DNA of 64,000 bases from an uncultured Bacteroidia bacterium (GTDB lineage: Bacteria; Bacteroidota; Bacteroidia; Bacteroidales; UBA932). Shown in pieces: positions 6,405 through 16,319 of the stretch. The translations under genes were made by a program, and so were the position numbers. Below the pieces are notes generated by a model. It was not told the origin of the DNA. It saw nothing but the letters and a program-made list of their open reading frames with translations, and did no database searches. The stretch is from contig CADAND010000002.1 in the NCBI GenBank assembly GCA_902789245.1, positions 1 to 64,000 on the forward strand. Direction: 5' to 3'. Position 1 is the first letter of the stretch. The number at the start of each line of letters is the position of its first letter.

Positions 6405-8729
6405 ATGAAGAAAACCGTTTTTATCTGGTTCCTGGCCCTGGGTGCGGCCCTGTCCGCGGGGGCGCAGGAGACCGTGTCGGTGCAGTTCTACACCCCGACG
6501 ACGGTGCGCATCGTCAAGGGCGGCGAGGCGCCCTCGGGCAGCTTCGCCGTGACGGCGGCCCCGCAGGAGGTCTCCGTCCGGAAGACCTCCGCCCGCGGCG
6601 GGGTGACCTACGACAGCGGCGCGCTGCGCGTGAGCGTGGCCGCCGACGGCACGGTCCGCTTCCTCACTCCGGCCGGCAAGCTCCTGCTCAAGGAGGGCCC
6701 CTGGGGCTTTGAGACGCGCACGGAGGGCCCGGACAAGGGGGCCCGCATCGTGCGCCAGACCTTCCTGCCGGAAGCGGACGAGCCGTTCTACGGCCTGGGC
6801 ATCCTGCAGGACGGCGCCCTGTCGCTGCGCGGCAAGACGCGCCGCATGATCCAGGGCAACACCGAGGACTTCGTCCCCATCGTCCAGTCCGTCAAGGGCT
6901 ATGGCATCTTCTGGGACAACCCCTCGCCGACCGTCTTCCGAGACGACGAGTCCGGCATGCACTTCGAGTCCGAGGTGGGGGAGGCCGTGGACTACTACTT
7001 CCTCTACGGCGGCAGCGCCGACGGCGTGATCGCCGGCATCCGTGCGCTGACGGGCCACGTGCCGATGCTCCCGCTGTGGAGCTACGGCTTCATGCAGAGC
7101 CGCGAGCGCTACAAGAGCAGCCGCGAACTGCTCGACGCGCTGCACGGCTACCGCGAGCGCGGCATCCCCATCGACTGCATCATCCAGGACTGGCAGTACT
7201 GGGGCAACAACTACCAGTGGAACGCCATGGAGTTCCTGAACGATGACTTCCGCAACGCGCAGGCGATGATCGACGAGGTGCACGCGCAGAACGCCAAGCT
7301 GATGATCTCCATCTGGGCCTCCTTCGGCCCGATGACCAAGGCATACCGCGAGCTGGCCCCGAAGGGCCTGCTCTTCGACTTCCAGACCTGGCCGCAGTCC
7401 GGCCTGTCCGACTGGCCGCCGCGGCTCGACTACCCGTCGGGCGTTCGTCCGTACAACCCGTTCTCCGCGGAGGCTCGCGACATCTACTGGAAGAACCTCC
7501 TCCGCCTGGAGAACATGGGCATCGACGCCTGGTGGATGGACTCCACCGAGCCGGATCATATTGATTTCAAGGAGAGTGACCTGGATGTCGAGACCGGCTT
7601 GGGCTCTTTCCGGAAGGTGCGCAACGCCTTCCCGCTCGTGTCGGTGGAGGGCGTGGCGGACAACCAGAAGAAGGTGTCCGACCGCCGCGTGATGATCCTC
7701 ACGCGCTCGGCCTGGGCTGGCCAGCAGCGCACGGGTGCGAACACCTGGAGCGGCGACGTCAACTCCTCGTGGGAGTCGCTGCGCGCGCAGATCCCCGCCG
7801 GGTTGGGATTCGCCCTGACGGGCAACCCGAACTTCAACTCCGACTGCGGCGGCTTCTTCCCGTACGGCTATAACCGCCGCGGCGAGCTGGCCTCCTGCTC
7901 GCGCAACCCGCTCTTCCAGGAGCTCTACGTGCGCTGGCTGCAGTACGGCGCCTTCTGCCCGATGATGCGCAGCCACGGCGAGAGCTCGCGCCGTGAGATC
8001 TGGGAGTTCGGCGCGCCGGGCGAGCCGGTCTACGATGCCATCGCCTCGACGATCCGCCTGCGCTACGCGCTGCTGCCGTACATCTACGCCGTATCTCATG
8101 AGGTGACGGCGGCGGATGGCACTTTCCAGCGGGCGCTGGTGATGGATTTCCCGGCCGACAAGGCCGTGTGGGGCTGCGCCGACGAATTCATGTTCGGCCA
8201 CAGCCTGCTCGTCGCCCCCGTCGTGCACGCCCAGTACACGCCGGAGAAAGTCGCCTTCGACGACACGCCGGTGGACTTCGCCGCCGCGCGCAGCACGCAG
8301 GTCTATCTCCCGAAGGGGAGCGACTGGTACGACTTCTGGACTGGCGAACGCCTGAAGGGCGGCCGGACCGTGACGCGCGAGACGCACCTCGACACGGTGC
8401 CCCTCTACGCCCGCGCCGGCGCCATCATTCCCCTTGGTCCGGACGTGCAGTACAGCGGCGAGAAGCCCTGGGACGACCTGGAGGTCCGGGTCTATCCCGG
8501 CGCGGACGGCCGCTTCGTGCTCTATGAGGACGAAGGCGACACGTACCGCTACGAGCAGGGCGCCTGCTCGACCATTGAATTCACCCTTCGCGGCCGCACG
8601 CTGAGCATCGGTGCGCGCAGCGGCGCCTTCCCGGGCATGCCGGAGCAGCGCCGCTTCCGCGTGGTGACGCCCGACGGCGCCGTGCGCGAAGTTTCCTATG
8701 ACGGTTCCGCTCTCAAAATCCAACTGTAA
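6405..8729 (+). CDS. GH31 glycoside hydrolase, secreted (alpha-xylosidase/alpha-glucosidase type)
   Basis: A 774-residue secreted enzyme with a signal peptide ending ...AALSAGAQ. An N-terminal beta-sandwich precedes the catalytic barrel. The nucleophile is Asp379 in DAWWMDSTEPD and the proposed acid/base is Asp451 in NTWSGDVNSSW. GH31 enzymes cleave alpha-linked xylose, glucose or galactose; the exact substrate cannot be read from sequence. The ATG at 6405 gives the best signal peptide; an in-frame ATG at 6396 would add three residues. The stop overlaps the start of the GH127 gene by one base, so the two are translationally coupled, which suggests action on arabinose-containing plant glycans. 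Confidence 0.9.
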   Translation: MKKTVFIWFLALGAALSAGAQETVSVQFYTPTTVRIVKGGEAPSGSFAVTAAPQEVSVRKTSARGGVTYDSGALRVSVAADGTVRFLTPAGKLLLKEGPWGFETRTEGPDKGARIVRQTFLPEADEPFYGLGILQDGALSLRGKTRRMIQGNTEDFVPIVQSVKGYGIFWDNPSPTVFRDDESGMHFESEVGEAVDYYFLYGGSADGVIAGIRALTGHVPMLPLWSYGFMQSRERYKSSRELLDALHGYRERGIPIDCIIQDWQYWGNNYQWNAMEFLNDDFRNAQAMIDEVHAQNAKLMISIWASFGPMTKAYRELAPKGLLFDFQTWPQSGLSDWPPRLDYPSGVRPYNPFSAEARDIYWKNLLRLENMGIDAWWMDSTEPDHIDFKESDLDVETGLGSFRKVRNAFPLVSVEGVADNQKKVSDRRVMILTRSAWAGQQRTGANTWSGDVNSSWESLRAQIPAGLGFALTGNPNFNSDCGGFFPYGYNRRGELASCSRNPLFQELYVRWLQYGAFCPMMRSHGESSRREIWEFGAPGEPVYDAIASTIRLRYALLPYIYAVSHEVTAADGTFQRALVMDFPADKAVWGCADEFMFGHSLLVAPVVHAQYTPEKVAFDDTPVDFAAARSTQVYLPKGSDWYDFWTGERLKGGRTVTRETHLDTVPLYARAGAIIPLGPDVQYSGEKPWDDLEVRVYPGADGRFVLYEDEGDTYRYEQGACSTIEFTLRGRTLSIGARSGAFPGMPEQRRFRVVTPDGAVREVSYDGSALKIQL

Positions 8730-11116
8730 TGAAAAAGATCCTTATATCCATGCTGGCCCTGCTGTGCTGCAGTGCCGCCCTGCCTGCGCAGGATAAACTT
8801 TATGCGGATGAATTCCCCCTCGGGGACGTGGTCCTGCTGGACGGTCCGCTCAAGCACGCACGCGACTTGAATATCCACACCCTGCTCGAATACGACGTCG
8901 ACCGCCTGCTGGCCCCGTACCGCAAGGAGGCGGGCCTGGAGCCCAAGGCGCCGACCTATCCCAACTGGGACGGTCTGGACGGCCATGTGGCCGGGCACTA
9001 CCTCACCGCGATGGCCATCAACGCCGCCACGGGCGATGCGGAGTGCCGCCGCCGGATGGAGTACATGCTCTCCGAGCTGCAGCTGGTGGCCGACACGAAC
9101 ACCAGGGAGCACCCCGAATGGGGGCTCGACTACGTGGGCGGCTTCCCGGGCAGCGCTGCGCTGTGGACCGACTTCCGGAACGGGGAATTCGGGCGCTATT
9201 TCAGCGCCTGGGCACCGTTCTACAACCTGCACAAGATGTTCGCCGGCCTGCGCGACGCGTGGGTGTACTGCGGCAACGAGCAGGCGCGCGACCTGTTCCT
9301 GCGCTTCTGCGACTGGGCGGTGTGGATCACCGCCGGCCTGGACGATGAGCAGATGGAGCGGATGCTCGGCAACGAGCACGGCGGCATGAACGAGGTGCTC
9401 GCCGACGCGTACGCGATCAGCGGCGACGAGTCGTACCTGTACTGCGCCCGCCGCTTCTCGCACAAACTCCTGCTGGACGCGATGCGCGACCACAACGACA
9501 TCCTGGACAACATGCATGCCAACACGCAGGTCCCCAAGGCCGTGGGCTTCACGCGCATCGCGGAGCTCTCCGGCGACGAGGGCTACCTCGAGGCGGGACG
9601 CTGGTTCTGGGAGAACGTGACCGGCGGGCGCAGCCTCGCGTTCGGCGGCAACAGCCGCCGGGAGCACTTCCCGAGCGTGGACGCCTGCATCGACTTCGTC
9701 CGCGACATCGACGGCCCGGAGTCCTGCAATACGTATAACATGCTCAAGCTCACGGAGGACCTGCACCGCCTGGAGCCGGAGGCGCGCTACGCCGACTTCT
9801 ACGAGCGTGCGCTCTTCAACCACATCCTCTCCACCCAGCATCCCGAGCACGGCGGCTACGTGTACTTCACCTCCGCGCGGCCGCGTCACTACCGCAACTA
9901 CTCCGCCGCCAATGAGGCCATGTGGTGCTGCGTGGGCACGGGCATGGAGAACCACGGCAAGTACGGCCAGTTCATCTACACGCACGGCGGCACCAAGTCG
10001 CTGTACGTCAATCTCTACGCCGCTTCCGAGCTGACCTGGCGCGAGAAGGGCGTCACGCTCCGCCAGGAGACGGACTTCCCGTACGGGGAGAGCGCCACGC
10101 TGCGCGTCACGGAGGGCCGCGGGCGCTTCGCCCTGCTGCTCCGCAATCCGGGCTGGGTGAAGAAAGGCGCCTTCGAGGTGCGTGTGAACGGCCGCCTGCG
10201 CAAGCGCCTGGGCATGAAGCCGTCCTCCTACTTCCGCATCAAGCGCACCTGGAAGGCCGGCGACGTGGTGGAGATCCGTTTCCCGATGGAGAACCGGGTG
10301 GAGCACCTGATCAACGTGCCGCAGTACGTGGCCCTGATGCACGGCCCCATCCTGCTGGGCATGAAGACCGGCACCGAGGATCTGGCGCACCTGATCGCGG
10401 ACGACAGCCGCTTCGGGCAGTACGCGAGCGGGGCGAAGCTCCCCATCGCCGAGGCTCCCTTCTTCGTCTCCGACGACATCGACGGCCTTGGCGCGCAGCT
10501 GGAGCCCGTACCCGGGAAGCCGCTGCACTTCCGCCTGACGGCCGAGCTGCACAACCCCATCGAGGGAGAGCTGCAGCCCTTCTTCGAGATCCACGACGCC
10601 CGCTACATGATGTACTGGCTGGCCCTGACCCCCGACGGCTATGCCTCCTACCTGGAGGAGACGGCGCGCGAGGAGCAGGAGCGCGCCGCACTGGACGCCC
10701 GCACCGCTGACCGCGTGCAGCCGGGCGAGCAGCAGCCGGAGACGGACCACCGGATGGAGACCGACGGCTCCGTGACGGGCAATGACAATGACGTCTTCTA
10801 TCGCGACGCCCGCAACGGGCGCTTCTTCAGCTACCTCCTGCAGACCGGCGGCAAGACCGACCTGTCCGTCTACCTGAAGTACTGGGGCGTGGGGGAGTGG
10901 AAGACCCGCGAATTCGATATCTACGTGGATGACACGCTGTTGCAGTCGGTCAACAATACCGGCCGCTGGAACACCTCTGCCTTCATTCCGGAGGAATTCC
11001 CGATCCCCGAGGCGCTGCTCGCCGGCAAGAAAGCCGTGCGCGTGAAGATCGTCGCGCATCCGGGCAAGCAGACCGGCGGCATCTACGAAATGCGCCTTGT
11101 GGACACGAAGATTTGA
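8729..11116 (+). CDS. beta-L-arabinofuranosidase, GH127 family
   Basis: This 795-residue secreted protein (signal peptide ending LPAQ) has the DUF1680/GH127 fold and removes beta-linked L-arabinofuranose. The zinc-cysteine active site described for HypBA1 is visible: Glu331-Ser-Cys333 in GPESCNTYNML, and Cys400-Cys401 in EAMWCCVGTGMENHGKYG. By analogy Cys400 would be the nucleophile. A C-terminal beta domain (about 670-790) has GNDNDVFYRDARNGRFFSY. GH146 is a related alternative. Its ATG overlaps the TAA of the GH31 gene. The promoter of the next gene overlaps its last codons. Confidence 0.9.
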   Translation: MKKILISMLALLCCSAALPAQDKLYADEFPLGDVVLLDGPLKHARDLNIHTLLEYDVDRLLAPYRKEAGLEPKAPTYPNWDGLDGHVAGHYLTAMAINAATGDAECRRRMEYMLSELQLVADTNTREHPEWGLDYVGGFPGSAALWTDFRNGEFGRYFSAWAPFYNLHKMFAGLRDAWVYCGNEQARDLFLRFCDWAVWITAGLDDEQMERMLGNEHGGMNEVLADAYAISGDESYLYCARRFSHKLLLDAMRDHNDILDNMHANTQVPKAVGFTRIAELSGDEGYLEAGRWFWENVTGGRSLAFGGNSRREHFPSVDACIDFVRDIDGPESCNTYNMLKLTEDLHRLEPEARYADFYERALFNHILSTQHPEHGGYVYFTSARPRHYRNYSAANEAMWCCVGTGMENHGKYGQFIYTHGGTKSLYVNLYAASELTWREKGVTLRQETDFPYGESATLRVTEGRGRFALLLRNPGWVKKGAFEVRVNGRLRKRLGMKPSSYFRIKRTWKAGDVVEIRFPMENRVEHLINVPQYVALMHGPILLGMKTGTEDLAHLIADDSRFGQYASGAKLPIAEAPFFVSDDIDGLGAQLEPVPGKPLHFRLTAELHNPIEGELQPFFEIHDARYMMYWLALTPDGYASYLEETAREEQERAALDARTADRVQPGEQQPETDHRMETDGSVTGNDNDVFYRDARNGRFFSYLLQTGGKTDLSVYLKYWGVGEWKTREFDIYVDDTLLQSVNNTGRWNTSAFIPEEFPIPEALLAGKKAVRVKIVAHPGKQTGGIYEMRLVDTKI

Positions 11117-11143
11117 CTTTTTCGAGAGAAATAGCTATCTTTA
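11112..11143 (+). promoter_or_regulatory. promoter for the mutarotase gene
   Basis: TTTG at 11112-11115 and TATCTTTA at 11136-11143 are separated by 20 bp, a good fit to the Bacteroidetes promoter. It overlaps the last codons and stop of the GH127 gene, and the ATG at 11150 is only 7 bp past the -7 box. Confidence 0.65.
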
Positions 11144-11149
11144 CACGAT

Positions 11150-12235
11150 ATGAAAACTAATAAAATCCTCCTGCTGGCGCTTTGCGCCGTCGCCGCCTTC
11201 TCCTGCAACAGGGAGCAGGGCGACCGTTTTTACAAACTGAGCAACGCTTCCGGTATGGAAGTGACCGTGACCAATTTCGGCGGCCGCATCACCGCCATCG
11301 TGCTGCCCGACAGGGACGGCGTGAAGCGCGACGTGGTGCTGGGCTTCGACAAGGTCGAGGACTACTACCCGGAGAACAACCAGACTGACTTCGGCGCATC
11401 GATCGGCCGCTACGCGAACCGCATCGCCCAGGGCAAGTTCACCCTGGACGGCGTGGAGTACGATCTGCCGAAGAACAATTTCGGCCACTGCCTGCACGGC
11501 GGCCCGACCGGCTGGCAGTACCAGCCTTACAAGGTCGTGGAAGCGGATTCCCGCCACATCAAGCTGCGCATGGACTCCCCGGACGGAGACAATAACTTCC
11601 CGGGCGCCGTCACGGCTTTCGTGACCTACACGCTCACCGACGACAACAAGATCGACATCGCCTACGAGGCCACTTCCACGGCCCCGACGATCATCAATAT
11701 GACCAACCACTCCTACTTCAACCTGTCCGGCGACCCTGCCAACCACAGCATCTGCGACGATGAGCTGTACGTGAACGCCTCCGCCTTCACCCCGGTGGAC
11801 GACACGTACATGACCACCGGCGAGATCCTCCCCGTGGAGGGCACCCCGATGGACTTCACCGTGTCCCACAAGGTCGGCGACTTCATCAACGACTTCTCGT
11901 TCGAGCAGCTCAAGAACGGCAACGGCTACGACCACAACTGGGTCCTGGACACCAACGGAAGCATGGAAGAGGTGGCTGCCGAGCTGTACTGCCCCACGAC
12001 GGGCATCGATCTCAAGGTCTACACCGACGAGCCGGGCATCCAGGTTTACAGCGGCAACTTCCTCGACGGCACCGTGACCGGCAAGGGCGGCGTGGTCTAT
12101 CAGCAGCGCACCGGCATCTGCCTGGAGACGCAGCACTATCCCGACAGCCCCAACAAGCCCGAGTGGCCGTCCGTGGTGCTCCGCCCCGGCGAGACCTACC
12201 ACAGCCACTGCGTGTTTGCCTTCAGCGTGAAATAA
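11150..12235 (+). CDS. galM: aldose 1-epimerase (mutarotase), lipoprotein form
   Basis: The 361-residue protein interconverts alpha and beta anomers of aldoses. It has the GalM beta-sandwich with the catalytic His187 in NHSYFNLSG and the general base Glu326 in GICLETQHYPDSPN. A signal sequence ending in the lipobox AAFSC (Cys at about residue 19) indicates a lipid-anchored periplasmic or surface enzyme rather than the cytoplasmic form. That fits mutarotation of released arabinose before import by the symporter encoded 18 bp downstream. It has its own promoter inside the end of the GH127 gene. Confidence 0.9.
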   Translation: MKTNKILLLALCAVAAFSCNREQGDRFYKLSNASGMEVTVTNFGGRITAIVLPDRDGVKRDVVLGFDKVEDYYPENNQTDFGASIGRYANRIAQGKFTLDGVEYDLPKNNFGHCLHGGPTGWQYQPYKVVEADSRHIKLRMDSPDGDNNFPGAVTAFVTYTLTDDNKIDIAYEATSTAPTIINMTNHSYFNLSGDPANHSICDDELYVNASAFTPVDDTYMTTGEILPVEGTPMDFTVSHKVGDFINDFSFEQLKNGNGYDHNWVLDTNGSMEEVAAELYCPTTGIDLKVYTDEPGIQVYSGNFLDGTVTGKGGVVYQQRTGICLETQHYPDSPNKPEWPSVVLRPGETYHSHCVFAFSVK

Positions 12236-12253
12236 ACCAAAACCAATCTGAAT

Positions 12254-13975
12254 ATGTTGAATTTCCTGCCCCTTCAGGCTGCGGACCTGAACCGCATCTC
12301 CCTCGCGTCCTGGGACTGGATCGTCATCGGTCTGTTCTTCCTCGCGATGATCTGGATCTGCTGGGACGTCTCCCGTAAGAAGAAAGAGACTTCCGGCGAC
12401 TACTTCCTGAGTGGCCGTTCGGCTACGTGGATCGCCATCGGCGCATCCATCTTCGCTTCCAACATCGGCTCCGAGCACCTCATCGGTCTGGCCGGCACCG
12501 GCGCTTCCGCCGGCATGGCCCAGGCCCACTGGGAAATCCAGGGCTGGATGATCCTTATCCTCGGCTGGGTCTTCGTGCCGTTCTACGAGCGCAGTATGGT
12601 GTACACCATGCCTGAGTTCCTCGAGAAGCGTTACAACAAGGAGAGCCGCGGCATCCTGACCTGGCTGTCCCTGGCCAGCTACGTGCTCACCAAGGTGTCC
12701 GTGACCGTCCTCGCCGGCGGCCTCGCGCTGAACACCCTCCTCGGCATCAACTTCTGGGTGGCCGCCCTGGCCCTCGTGATCATCACCGCCATCTACACCG
12801 TCATCGGCGGCATGGAGTCGGTCCTCAAGACCTCGGTCCTGCAGACCCCGATCCTGCTGATCGGCTCGCTGGTGATCCTGTGGCTGGGTCTGCGCGAACT
12901 CGGCGGCTGGAACGCCATGATGGACATCTGCAACGCCCAGCCTGTCAATGAGTACGGCGACACGATGACCGACCTGATGCGCAGCGGCCAGGATCCGGAA
13001 TTCCCGTGGTACGGCGCCCTCTTCGGCTCCGCCATCATCGGCTTCTGGTACTGGTGCACCGACCAGTTCATCGTCCAGCGCGTCCTCTCCGGCAAGGATC
13101 AGAAGGAAGCCCGCCGCGGTACCATCTTCGGCGCCTACCTCAAGCTCCTGCCGGTGTTCCTGTTCCTCATCCCGGGCATGATCGCCTTCGCGCTCACCAA
13201 GCACCCTGAGTCCGCCATCGGCCAGCAGCTGGCCGTCGCGCTCGGCGTGCAGGCCGACGGCACCGTCGCCAACCCGGACATCGCCTTCCCGATGCTCGTC
13301 AACACCCTCCTGCCGGTGGGTCTGAAGGGTGTCGTGATCTGCGGTATCCTGGCTGCCCTGATGAGCTCCCTGGCTTCGCTGTACAACTCCTCCGCCATGC
13401 TGTTCACCATCGATATCTACAAGCCCAAGCACCCCGATGTGAGCGAGAAGAAGCTCGTCTCCATCGGCCGTATCGCCACCATCGTGGTGGTCGTGCTCGG
13501 TGTGCTGTGGATCTTCGTGATCCAGAGCATGGGCAAGAGCCTGTACAACTACATCCAGAGCGTCCAGAGCCTCCTCGCGCCGGCCATCGCCGCCGTGTTC
13601 CTCATGGGTATCGCCTGGAAGAAGACCTCCCCGAAGGCCGGTATGTGGACCCTCATCGTGGGCCTGGTGCTGGGCTTCACGCGACTGATCACCATGATCA
13701 TCAACCCGGAGGGCCACAACGTGTTCACCTTCATCTTCAACGAGCTGAACGTGTACGCCTTCTGCGTCTGGATGTTCCTCTTCTGCATCTGCCTCGCCAT
13801 CGTGGTGTCCCTGCTGACCCCGAAGCCGAAGGAGGAGCAGGTGCAGGGTCTGTGCTTCGGCACGGCTACGCCTGAGCAGAAAGCCGCCACGCGCGCTTCC
13901 TGGGGCACCTGGGATATCATCCACACCTGCATCATCCTGGCCTTCACGGTCGCGTTCTACATCTACTTCTGGTAG
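12254..13975 (+). CDS. sodium/sugar symporter (SSS family)
   Basis: A 573-residue transporter with about 14 hydrophobic segments. SSS/SGLT signatures include SGRSATWIAIGASIFASNIG, GSEHLIGLAGTGASAGMAQA and FYERSMVYTMPEFLEKRYNK near the N-terminus and FWYWCTDQFIVQRVLSGKDQ in the middle. It couples Na+ entry to sugar uptake. Its place between galM and araD argues for L-arabinose as substrate, though SSS specificity cannot be read from sequence. A strong hairpin with a T-run follows the stop codon, just before araD. Confidence 0.9.
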   Translation: MLNFLPLQAADLNRISLASWDWIVIGLFFLAMIWICWDVSRKKKETSGDYFLSGRSATWIAIGASIFASNIGSEHLIGLAGTGASAGMAQAHWEIQGWMILILGWVFVPFYERSMVYTMPEFLEKRYNKESRGILTWLSLASYVLTKVSVTVLAGGLALNTLLGINFWVAALALVIITAIYTVIGGMESVLKTSVLQTPILLIGSLVILWLGLRELGGWNAMMDICNAQPVNEYGDTMTDLMRSGQDPEFPWYGALFGSAIIGFWYWCTDQFIVQRVLSGKDQKEARRGTIFGAYLKLLPVFLFLIPGMIAFALTKHPESAIGQQLAVALGVQADGTVANPDIAFPMLVNTLLPVGLKGVVICGILAALMSSLASLYNSSAMLFTIDIYKPKHPDVSEKKLVSIGRIATIVVVVLGVLWIFVIQSMGKSLYNYIQSVQSLLAPAIAAVFLMGIAWKKTSPKAGMWTLIVGLVLGFTRLITMIINPEGHNVFTFIFNELNVYAFCVWMFLFCICLAIVVSLLTPKPKEEQVQGLCFGTATPEQKAATRASWGTWDIIHTCIILAFTVAFYIYFW

Positions 13976-13986
13976 TCGTTCATTTT

Positions 13987-14015
13987 ATCCCCGGCTCCGT
14001 CCGGGGATCTTTTTC
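13987..14015 (+). terminator. hairpin terminator/attenuator between the symporter and araD
   Basis: Arms ATCCCCGG (13987-13994) and CCGGGGAT (14001-14008) with a 6-base loop, followed by CTTTTTC. The araD ATG is only 6 bp beyond, and no promoter fits between the two, so partial termination (attenuation) is plausible. Confidence 0.8.
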
Positions 14016-14020
14016 AAGCT

Positions 14021-14755
14021 ATGTTAGAAGAACTTAAAGAAAAAGTCTGCCGGGCCAATCTCGATTTGGTCCGGCATGGCCTTGTCATCTTCACCTGGGG
14101 CAACGTCTCCGCCATCGACCGCGCGAGCGGCCTGGTGGTCATCAAGCCCTCCGGCGTGAGCTACGACAACATGAAGCCGTCCGACATGGTCGTCGTCGAC
14201 CTGGACGGCAAGGTCGTGGAAGGGGAGTTGAACCCCTCTTCCGACACGCCCACGCACGTGGAGCTCTACAAGGCTTTCCCGAATATCGGGGGCGTGGTCC
14301 ACACGCACTCGACCTACGCCACCGCCTGGGCCCAGGCCGGCCGGGACATCCCCAGCCTCGGCACCACGCACGCGGACTACTTCCACGACGACATCCCCTG
14401 CACGCGGGACATGAGCAAGGAAGAGGTCTTCGGCGAGTACGAGAAGGAGACCGGCAAGGTGATCGTGGAGCGCTTCAAGGGGATGAACCCCGACGACACG
14501 CCCGCGGTGCTGGTCAAGAATCACGGCCCCTTCGCCTGGGGCACGGACGCCGACAACGCGGTGCACAACGCCGTGGTGCTGGAGGCCGTGGCCAAGATGG
14601 CCTTCGTGGCCCTGTCGGTCAACGACAGCTTCACCGGCGCGAAGCGGAACCCGTACCAGTCGGAGACCGCCCCGTCGATGAACAAACTCCTCATTGAGAA
14701 ACATTACAGCCGCAAGCATGGCCCCAACGCCTATTACGGCCAGAAGAAAAAGTAA
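14021..14755 (+). CDS. araD: L-ribulose-5-phosphate 4-epimerase
   Basis: The 244-residue class II aldolase-like enzyme converts L-ribulose-5-phosphate to D-xylulose-5-phosphate, the last step of arabinose catabolism. Visible marks are the N-terminal [29 protein letters not shown], the zinc-site histidines in [31 protein letters not shown] and [20 protein letters not shown]. Length is close to the family norm. It starts directly after a terminator-like hairpin and is followed 22 bp later by araA. Confidence 0.93.
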   Translation: MLEELKEKVCRANLDLVRHGLVIFTWGNVSAIDRASGLVVIKPSGVSYDNMKPSDMVVVDLDGKVVEGELNPSSDTPTHVELYKAFPNIGGVVHTHSTYATAWAQAGRDIPSLGTTHADYFHDDIPCTRDMSKEEVFGEYEKETGKVIVERFKGMNPDDTPAVLVKNHGPFAWGTDADNAVHNAVVLEAVAKMAFVALSVNDSFTGAKRNPYQSETAPSMNKLLIEKHYSRKHGPNAYYGQKKK

Positions 14756-14777
14756 AACACTAAAACAAAGAAATTGT

Positions 14778-16316
14778 ATGAAAGCATTTGAGAATTGCGA
14801 ATTATGGTGGGTGACCGGCGCCCAGCTCCTTTATGGCGGAGATGCGGTGGTCGCCGTGGACGGACACTCCAAGGAAATGGTCGAGGGCCTGAACGCCTCC
14901 GGCAATATTCCTGTCAAGATTGTATATAAAGGTACGGCCAACAGCAGCAAGGAGGTCGAGGATGTCATGAAGGCGGCCAACAACGATCCCAAGTGCGTCG
15001 GCATCATCACCTGGATGCATACCTTCTCTCCGGCGAAGATGTGGATCAAGGGTCTCCAGGCCCTGGAGAAGCCGCTGCTTCACTTCCACACCCAGTACAA
15101 CGCCGAGATCCCCTGGGATAAGATCGACATGGACTTCATGAACCTGAACCAGAGCGCCCACGGCGACATCGAGTTCGGCCACATCTGCACCCGCATGCGC
15201 ATCCAGCGCAAGGTCGTGGTCGGCTACTGGAAGGAGAAGGCCGTCCAGAGCCAGATCGCCGTGTGGGCCCGCGTGGCCGCCGCCGTGGCGGACGCCAAGA
15301 ATCTCCGTTGCCTGATGTTCGGCATGAACATGAACAACGTCGCCGTGACCGACGGCGACCGCGTGGAGTTCGAGCAGCGCCTCGGCTACCATGTGGACTA
15401 CTACCCGGTGTCCTCCCTGATGGAGTATTATAAGAATGTCACCGACGCCGACACGGACGCGCTCGTGGAGGAGTACAAGAAGCTCTACACGATCAAGATC
15501 GACGAGTCCGGCGAGAAGGTGTACTGGGAGAAGGTGCGCAATTCCGCGAAGGCGGAGATCGCCCTGCGCCGCGTCCTGAAGGACGAGGGCGCCACGGCCT
15601 TCACCACGAACTTCGACGACCTCGGCGACGCCAACATCGACGCCCCGGACTTCTTCGGCTTCGACCAGATCCCGGGTCTCGCTTCGCAGCGCCTCATGCA
15701 GGAGGGCTACGGCTTCGGCGCCGAAGGCGACTGGAAGACCGCCTGCCTGTACCGCACCCTCTGGGTGATGTCCCAGGGCCTGCCGACGGGCTGCTCCTTC
15801 CTCGAGGACTACACGCTCAACTTCGCCGGCGACAAGAGTTCCGCCCTGCAGAGCCACATGCTCGAGGTCTGCCCGCTGATCGCGTCCGACAAGCCGAAGC
15901 TCGAGGTCCACTTCCTCGGCATCGGTATCCGCAAGCAGCAGACCGCCCGTCTGGTGTTCACCTCCAAGACCGGCCCCGGCATCAAGGCCACCGTGGTGGA
16001 CCTCGGCAACCGTTTCCGCCTGATCGCGCAGGACGTGGAGTGCATCGAGCCCAAGCCGATGCCCAAGCTCCCCGTCGCCTCCGCCCTCTGGGTTCCGCAG
16101 CCGACCTTCGAAGTCGGCGCCGGCGCCTGGATCCTCGCCGGTGGCACGCACCACTCCGCCTTCAGCTACGACATCACCGCCGACTACTGGGATGATTTCG
16201 CCGAGATAACCGGCATCGAGTTCGTCCACATCAATAAGAACACCACCATCCCCGAGTTCAAGAAGGAGCTCAAGATGAACGAGGTGTACTACATGCTCAA
16301 CAAGGCGCTCAAGTAG
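14778..16316 (+). CDS. araA: L-arabinose isomerase
   Basis: This 512-residue enzyme interconverts L-arabinose and L-ribulose using a divalent metal. The start at MKAFENCELWWVTGAQLLYG matches the family N-terminus (an upstream in-frame ATG inside araD is ignored). Metal/active-site regions are EGYGFGAEGDWKTACLYR and SFLEDYTLNF (the two glutamates) and the histidine in ILAGGTHHSAFSYDITAD. It lies 22 bp after araD and only 3 bp before the kinase, so the three form one transcription unit. Confidence 0.95.
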   Translation: MKAFENCELWWVTGAQLLYGGDAVVAVDGHSKEMVEGLNASGNIPVKIVYKGTANSSKEVEDVMKAANNDPKCVGIITWMHTFSPAKMWIKGLQALEKPLLHFHTQYNAEIPWDKIDMDFMNLNQSAHGDIEFGHICTRMRIQRKVVVGYWKEKAVQSQIAVWARVAAAVADAKNLRCLMFGMNMNNVAVTDGDRVEFEQRLGYHVDYYPVSSLMEYYKNVTDADTDALVEEYKKLYTIKIDESGEKVYWEKVRNSAKAEIALRRVLKDEGATAFTTNFDDLGDANIDAPDFFGFDQIPGLASQRLMQEGYGFGAEGDWKTACLYRTLWVMSQGLPTGCSFLEDYTLNFAGDKSSALQSHMLEVCPLIASDKPKLEVHFLGIGIRKQQTARLVFTSKTGPGIKATVVDLGNRFRLIAQDVECIEPKPMPKLPVASALWVPQPTFEVGAGAWILAGGTHHSAFSYDITADYWDDFAEITGIEFVHINKNTTIPEFKKELKMNEVYYMLNKALK

Positions 16317-16319
16317 GCT

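Noticed and set aside
11141-13924. Long minus-strand open frame antisense to galM and the symporter
   Set aside because: Composition is typical of an antisense shadow; both plus-strand genes are clear.
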